In this document: in pieces, positions 58,149 through 64,000 of the stretch | Layout of the letters: the number at the start of each line of letters is the position of its first letter | Numbering within the stretch: the stretch's first letter is position 1 | Assembly: GCF_046630445.1 (NCBI RefSeq) | Contig: NC_092341.1 | Coordinates: 257,716,001 to 257,780,000, forward strand | Direction: 5' to 3' | Length of the DNA stretch: 64,000 bases | Source of the DNA: Rutidosis leptorrhynchoides | Lineage: Eukaryota > Streptophyta > Magnoliopsida > Asterales > Asteraceae | Notes under the pieces: model-generated | Seen by the model: only the letters and a program-made list of their open reading frames with translations | What the model was told of the DNA's origin: nothing | The model's database searches: none | Translations under genes and position numbers: made by a program

Positions 58149-58764
58149 TGTTGATGCATTTTATGCAAGTCCCTAGACATCTACCCACATCCATTGCAGG
58201 TACAACAGTTTACAGGCCACCATGATCGCTCGTTATTATCCTATCCATGTTTGTATGTGGTTGCAGGAACTGTAGGAATGAGATTTGGATGTTTAACTAT
58301 GTTAGACTTAGTCAGACGTACGAGTGAAGCCTTATTCGTACGGCTGACAGGCTCATACGCACGGTTGATACTGAGCTAAGTCACAATTACAACCTAAATG
58401 AGAAGACACGAGTGAGTGATCACCCGTACGGCTGATGAAGCCAACTCGTACGTGTGATGGATGAATCGTACGGGTGAGTCAACAGCAAGGGTATATAAAG
58501 TCTTATGTTCCTCATTTTAGGTTAAGCCTCTCATTTGTTACACACACTCAGATCTGGTGAGCTCCTCCGATTCCCTCTCAACCCAAATCACCCAGGTGGT
58601 GAATAATTGCTCTAGGTTTTGATCTAAACACACTTGATTTAGTTGTGGTTTGACCAAATTAATCCCAAAAAGCTTAACCTACTCACTAGAGGGATTGATT
58701 CACTTATTCCGTCATTGTGTGAGTTAAATCTGTTGATTTCTAAGTTCCTAGTCATGTTTCATCA
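58149..58764 (+). mobile_element. Solo LTR, 616 bp, inside the minus-strand element
   Basis: Begins TGTTGATGCATTTTATGC and ends TTTCATCA, flanked by CCTTC. It carries a phased CGTACG array and TATATAAA, so its own transcription would run left to right. The length suggests a Copia LTR; the family is not identified. Confidence 0.85.
58317..58499 (+). promoter_or_regulatory. Phased TCGTACGGSTGA array and TATA box in small solo LTR
   Basis: CGTACG or near copies start at 58317, 58337, 58358 (CGCACG), 58408 (degenerate ACGAGTGA), 58425, 58447 and 58467, in steps of 17-22 bp with one gap of 50. Most are followed by GGSTGA or GTGTGA. TATATAAA is at 58492-58499. Confidence 0.6.
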
Positions 58765-58769
58765 CCTTC
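58765..58769. repeat. Target site duplication CCTTC, right
   Basis: Exact copy of 58144-58148. Confidence 0.88.
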
Positions 58770-60767
58770 TATTCTTTCTCCCTCAACTCATATTTTAAAG
58801 TATTCATCAATATGCTCCATCCAGTTCTGATTCTCGATATATTTCTAACTTTCATATCGGTCATTTTTCTTTTTCACCTACCGCCAGAAGAATCTATTTA
58901 CTTCTACTATACTCTTGGGTTTATAGTGTTTCTAGTTCTCCCATGTCTTTATATTGCTATATGCATCGATATGTATGGTTTATAATTTCTGGTTTGTCGT
59001 TGGACTTTATATCTTCCCTTATATTTCAAAGTCTCTGCTTCTGTCTTCTATAATCATTGTCATCCACAGTTAATGCTCTCCTTTATTTGCTGCAATTTAT
59101 ACCCCAATTTCTATTTCGGAGTTTTGTCCTTTCGTTTCTTCTTCTTGCGATTAAACACCGCTTGTAATGGTTCAAAATTCGCAGATATGAATTTCGGAAT
59201 GAACATTGTTAATGTTCTAGGAAGGAAATTGTGATGGCATGATCTTGACTTGTCAAATTACCAGAATACCTTGGAAAAGGCCGAATCATCAAGAAATATT
59301 TTCTTGATATTTTAGAGGTTAAATAGAATACAAGAGTCGTATAACATGGCACATGATGATGTTATGATCTGTGAATCATCACGTTCCATTTAGAAACTCA
59401 GCATGACTTACTGTAATATAATCACGTTGATCAAGTGTCATTATATTATATTAACTCATGCTTCAGCTCCTAACACTTCTTCTAAAATATTCCTATTTTA
59501 AACTCGAATGTTTCAGAATTTAGAAACTAAAATAGTTTCTTTTATTATGTAATACAGATAGCGCGAAGAGGTAAATGATTTCAGATAAGAATAATTATGA
59601 AAATATCTTCAGAAATATGGAGGATATTTATAATGAAATATACGATGATATCTTAGAATTTCTAATATCAGAGGATGATGAAGGATATTGTCCGCGGGAG
59701 TTTAGAGTTAGAAGCAAGGTATTCGTTAATGACTTCAGCAGATACTGAATCATTTGGATTCTTTAAAGTCGGGTTCAGTCTTTGTGATTTGTCCACAGCC
59801 TCCTTAATACTTTGCTCAATCCTGTTTCCAGTTCCAAGACTTCTCTTTTTCTGCGCTTTGCCAGCACACTATTCATTATCATCAAACTTTTTACTGTTAA
59901 GGTCGTTTTATAGTTTTTGCTGCTTCATCAACATTTCGAGAACTATTTCGCAGTTCAGGATGTTTTTCAGAAACTTCACATCCGAAGTATGTAAGTCCAT
60001 TATATGTAAACATATAACTATTGGCATAGGCATGCTGTGAGATTTCAAAATACTAATTGCTAATTCCCAATGATTCGTATGGCAATTCTCGTTACAAGAT
60101 GCGAATGAGTAAATGATGGGGTTTCAATGAATAATTATAATGACTTTTTGGAGAGGCTAAAGTCAAAGGGTAATGAAGTTGTTGGTACATCTACTAATAA
60201 TGTGGTGGAATGTAAAAGGTTCCCCGGTAATGATGGTGTATATCTCAAGGTTATAATAAGGTTAGTCTGACTGAAAAGTCGAAGTTGACTTGCTGGAGCT
60301 GTGACAAAACTGGCTACTTTGAAAAGTAATCGCAAAGTTATTTTTGCTAATAAATGCCAAAGAATCTGATGCGGATATGTTGTTTAAACTTTTACTTTGG
60401 TTTCAAGAGTTTTTCGGGTACATAACTATGGGTAACATTTTGTTGGATCATCATCTCGATTGCTCATCATTTGAAGTGTCTTCAGAAATTTTTGAAGGGT
60501 TTGAACACAGATTGTAATTGTTAACATACATTTGATGTTCTAACACAGTTTCGAAGTCAAAATATAGCTTTGAAAGATTTAGGAATCTAAAGGTGATGGT
60601 AAACAGTTATATCTCAAATTTAATTCTAAGGTTTCAAAATCAGAATATGTAATTGAGTTTGAATGAGTATGGTTGTTTTGATATGAAAGAATGTATATTA
60701 TTGTGAAAGTAGGAAGTATGGTTGATAATTTGCTTAATCAGATTCGAAGAATGTAACATATTAATTG

Positions 60768-60770
<3 letters not shown>
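58770..60770. other. Non-coding interior of minus-strand element
   Basis: 2 kb in the position where gag-pol would lie. The ORFs on either strand are short (up to 121 codons at 59675) and show no retroelement motif. I see nothing that supports a gene. Confidence 0.6.

Positions 60771-60845
<75 letters not shown>
60771..60845. repeat. (AT)n microsatellite
   Basis: 75 bp of pure AT next to the second PPT-region motif. Confidence 0.95.
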
Positions 60846-60850
<5 letters not shown>

Positions 60851-60865
60851 TTACCTACCCGTTAA
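60851..60865 (-). promoter_or_regulatory. Internal copy of PPT-region motif (minus-strand element)
   Basis: On the minus strand TTAACGGGTAGGTAA. It repeats the LTR-adjacent motif (57759-57772). In the Tekay element the corresponding copy is at 39071, upstream of gag. Confidence 0.5.
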
Positions 60866-62014
60866 AAAAAATTTTATTACAGTCTTTATGAAAATATATA
60901 TGTATATATTCTCTTCGGATGTAACATAGATTTTAATGAGTTAATACTAAATTAAACTCATTTGATTTACAGTTGGAACTAGAATTGAATAATCCCTTGA
61001 AGGCTTTAGAAATTACATAAGTATTTCTTCAATAATATTGAAATTATGAATCAATACTTCGTTATTTGTTGAGATGTGATGTTAGTTTTCGTTAAATTCT
61101 TGTGAACTTCGCAAAGTACGAATAATGTTATCTGAAAAGTTTCGGTTACATCAATGATGAAGTGTAAAATCAAATATATACTTGATTTATTAGGAATTGG
61201 AATTTGTTGAATTGAGACAGAGATTGTAGTTAACGCTGGTTAAGTTGCGACTGAAGGACGTACATTATTGCATATTTGTAATATGAATTAACCGATTAGT
61301 TAAGATTCACACACAATAGCTTAGCACGGAAAGATTTATTTTTATTTCAAAATATATATATATATAAATATACATATAATTTCTTCAGAAGGAATGAGTT
61401 AATTCTTCATAACTCGTTGACACAATATACGCGTTATTGATTCGTAATGATGTCCACAGTGATTCTTGAACTGACGGAGTTTGTGATGTTATAGGTGTTG
61501 TTGATTCTGATGTTAACTGTACTGACGATGCTGGTGACGTTGACAGTACTGTTGATGCTGTTGGTAAAATAAGTTTAACTTGTTAATCACACACCATTTT
61601 TGTCAGGGTTTCTACTCTTCCTTCTATCATTTTGGTTCGCTTTACTGATTTATGGTTAGGGCTAGATTAGATAATCTTTAAGACTTTAGAGATTATATAA
61701 TCGCCGCGGAATATTTCTACAATGAAGTTATGAATTAATATTTCATCAGTTATTGTTGTTGGTACTCCTTGGTATCTATGGTGCGTATGACGTTGATGCT
61801 CGCGGGACAGATTGTGAAGTTGAGGTTTACGACGCGGTTGTGGTTGGAGGTGGTAATGGTACTGTTGGCGTTGATGATGGTGGTACTGGTTATGCTGCTG
61901 GTGTTTGTAATCTCTGCACCATATTCTCCAAAGCCACTACCCGAGCGCGAAGCTCTTTGACTTCTTCTATTACACCGGGGTGATTGTCGGTTCGGACGAG
62001 TGGATAAATAAAAT
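60866..62014. other. Non-coding leader region of minus-strand element
   Basis: AT-rich with a TTGATGCTG/GTTGACG-like repetitive stretch near 61480-61570 and GGTGGTNNTGG-like repeats near 61840-61900. ORFs of 63-76 codons here are low-complexity and not supported. Confidence 0.5.
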
Positions 62015-62311
62015 CTAGAATTTGATGTAGTATATAATCGTGACGAGATACTCTGGAAATGAGAGAGAAAATGGTGTTTCGGACAGGTTCATCGGTAAGT
62101 GCTTAAGGTTCTTCGCCAAGAGAGCAATGTGATGGATGGAAGGGATCACCTTCTTCTTGTCTCCAATGATTGAGAAGGCTACGAACCATCCCCACTTCAT
62201 CCAAAATAGATGATGGCTGATTGGTTGATCCATTCCGGTCACACTGCTTTCGGAGCTTGAATGGGATTCCATTTCGGAATCCGAGTGACTTGAACTGATG
62301 ATGAATTCCAT
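62015..62311 (-). CDS. Possible leader ORF of minus-strand element, 98 codons
   Basis: ATG at 62311, stop at 62015-62017. The N-terminus is Ser/Asp/Glu-rich (SSSHSDSEMESHSSSESS), like the Ser-rich acidic start of the Tekay leader ORF, and it lies at a comparable distance from the PBS (about 410 nt). The rest shows no similarity that I can see. It may be a decayed version of the same leader ORF. Low confidence. Confidence 0.3.
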   Translation of the reverse strand: MEFIISSSHSDSEMESHSSSESSVTGMDQPISHHLFWMKWGWFVAFSIIGDKKKVIPSIHHIALLAKNLKHLPMNLSETPFSLSFPEYLVTIIYYIKF

Positions 62312-62721
62312 TTCGTACGATTGGATAAAGGATTTTTTCGATATGAAATGATTTTGGATAACTGATGGTATTCTAATTACATAGAATATCCATATATATA
62401 GAACAAAAGATTTCGTAATTTACGGAGGAATTTACGGAATATATCAGGCAACGTTTACAGTAATAGATACGATAAGATATGATTTAGCAAATACGCTAAG
62501 ATATGAATTTTTGTCTATACACTATTCATGCAATCAATGCAGCAAGATGTGTCTAGACTAACCAGGAAATTTTTCTAAGGGTGATATGCAGATGATTTCA
62601 GGCTAGACATGATAAGCAAAACTTTTGACATGTAGACACGGTCGAAGTCCAGACTCACTAATGCATCCTAACGACTTATCAGTTAGACACACTAATGCAG
62701 ACCTGGTTCGCTAAGACCACC

Positions 62722-62733
62722 GCTCTGATACCA
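62722..62733 (-). promoter_or_regulatory. Primer binding site, initiator tRNA-Met type (minus-strand element)
   Basis: Reverse complement reads TGGTATCAGAGC, two bases from the LTR end at 62736. It sets the orientation and identifies the right LTR as the 5' LTR. Confidence 0.92.
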
Positions 62734-62735
62734 AC

Positions 62736-64000
62736 TGAAAGGACCCGTTCATATACATTATAAACGATTCACAATAGTTGATTTCATTGCGAGGTATTTG
62801 ACCTCTATATGATACATTTTACAAACATTGCATTCGTTTCTAAAAGACAAACTTCCTTTACAACGAAAGTTGACGGCATGCATACCATTTCATAATACAT
62901 CCAACTATAATTGACTTAATAATAATCTTTGATGAACTCAATGACTCGAATGCAACGTTCTTCGAAATATGCTATGAAAGACTCCAAGTAATATCTTTAA
63001 AATGAGCAAATGCACAGCGGAAGATTTCTTTAACACTTGAGAATAAACATGCTTTAAAGTGTCAACCAAAAGGTTGGTGAGTTCATTAGTTTATCATAAT
63101 CATTTATTTCCATCATTTTAATAGACCACAAGAATTTCATTTCCAGTTCTCATAAATATACGTCCCATGCATAGAGACAAAAATAATCATTCATATGGTG
63201 AACACCTGGTAACCGACATTAACTAGATACATATAAGAATATCCCCTATCATTCCGGGATCCTCCTTCAGACATGATATAAATTTCGAAGTACTAAAGCA
63301 TCCGGTACTTTGGATGGGGTTTGTTAGGCCCAATAGATCTATCTTTAGGATTCGCGTCAATTAGGGTGTCTGTTCCCTAATTCTTAGATTACCAGACTTT
63401 AATAAAAAGGGGCATATTCGATTTCGATCATTCAACCATATAATGTAGTTTCGATTACTTGTGTCTATTTCGTAAAACATTTATAAAAGCGCATGCATTC
63501 TCAGTCCCAAAAATATATATTGCAAAAGCATTTAAAAGGGGAGTAATGAAACTCACATACTGTATTTCGTAGTAAAAATACATATAACATCATTGAACAA
63601 GTGCAAGGTTGGCCTCGGATTCACGAACCTATATTAATTATATATTTATATGTTGGTTAATATTTGTCTAACAATTAAGGTCAAGTCATAGTGTACCACA
63701 TTCCTAATGCTCGAGACTAATATGCAAAAGTCAACAAAAGTCAATTTGACTCCAAATGATTTCCAAAATCTATACATGATTAATATATAGTTTAAATATC
63801 ATCATTTTATATTTTTAAATATCTTTAAAAGATTTATTAGAGTAAATAATATAATTCATTTATTAATAAATAAAACTTTAAAAAAATATACTTTTATATA
63901 TCTTAAGTAATAAAATTTATAAAGTTCATTTAATATTATAAAGATAATATGATAGGTATTATTAAAGAAATTTTATTACACGTAGTAAAAATATGTTTGT
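62736..64000 (-). repeat. 5' LTR of minus-strand Gypsy element (cut by window end)
   Basis: Its 1265 bp match 53947-55211 with about four substitutions seen by eye. The remaining 2.5 kb would lie outside the window. Confidence 0.92.

Larger units (their letters stand above)
53947..64000 (-). mobile_element. Non-autonomous Gypsy element (LARD-like), minus strand, cut by window
   Basis: Two copies of a LTR begin at 53947 and 62736 in the same orientation. Between them is a 5-kb interior with an iMet PBS next to the right copy and the Tekay-type PPT-region motif next to the left copy, so transcription runs right to left. No gag, protease, RT or integrase is recognisable in the interior. By eye the two LTR copies differ at about four positions over the 1265 bp seen in both (about 0.3%), so it moved recently, presumably with proteins from a Tekay-type relative. 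The left flanking bases TTGCC (53942-53946) should recur after the right LTR outside the window. Confidence 0.88.

Noticed and set aside
59675..60040. 121-codon plus-strand ORF inside the minus-strand Gypsy element
   Set aside because: It is antisense to the element, has no recognisable domain, and is a plausible chance length in 5 kb of DNA.
60270..60335. Plus-strand CWSCDKTGYFEK, resembling a retroviral zinc knuckle
   Set aside because: His is replaced by Tyr, the last Cys is absent, the frame is very short with stops around it, and it lies opposite to the host element's sense. Chance, or too decayed to call.

Overview
The window looks like repeat-dense, AT-rich nuclear DNA of a flowering plant. 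The mix is a plant one: an Athila-type and a Tekay-type Ty3/Gypsy element, a Ty1/Copia element with a downstream extra ORF, a Mutator-type TIR element with a 9-bp target duplication, a Helitron-like end and a tRNA-derived SINE-like sequence. The protein style resembles elements I associate with Asteraceae, but the sequence alone does not prove that. I recognise no host protein-coding gene, rRNA, tRNA or CRISPR array. Almost every base is transposon or transposon debris.

Layout. 1-8650: 3' part of Athila-type copy A (integrase end, a small zinc-knuckle ORF, a frameshifted env-position ORF, 3' LTR). 8901-25204: complete Athila-type copy B with nearly identical LTRs (1987 and 1989 bp), 5-bp TSD GCAAC, tRNA-Asp-type PBS, and an open 1868-codon gag-pol. 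25205-29795: spacer DNA with a TA microsatellite, a 1313-bp MULE-type element with long TIRs, and a Helitron 3' terminus. 29796-29925: SINE-like sequence. About 29955-53946: one old Ty1/Copia element, spread over 24 kb because two later insertions sit in it: a full Tekay-type chromovirus (35286-46625, TSD AGAGG) in its integrase and a solo LTR (47361-49208, TSD CTATT) between integrase and RT. Copia is cut at 53946 by a minus-strand Gypsy element (53947 to beyond the window) that has 3.8-kb LTRs but no gag-pol and itself carries a 616-bp solo LTR (58149-58764, TSD CCTTC).

Most interesting signal. Several unrelated elements carry their own short CpG-rich dyad motif, repeated at helical-turn spacing just upstream of a TATA box. 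The Copia element and the 47.4-kb solo LTR use CGRCCGAYT every 19-22 bp, the 58.1-kb solo LTR uses CGTACG every 20-22 bp, and Athila uses paired CCGCGACTCGCGG 31-32 bp apart. In the Copia element and in Athila copy A the same module, with TATA at the same spacing, appears a second time inside the element, upstream of the downstream (env-position) ORF. This suggests a second, internal promoter copied from the LTR. The downstream ORFs also show splice-site-like borders. Motifs found next to the 3' LTR (the polypurine-tract region) recur internally in both the Athila and Tekay types. The autonomous Tekay element and the non-autonomous minus-strand element share a nearly identical first 100 nt of leader, as expected if the second parasitises the first.
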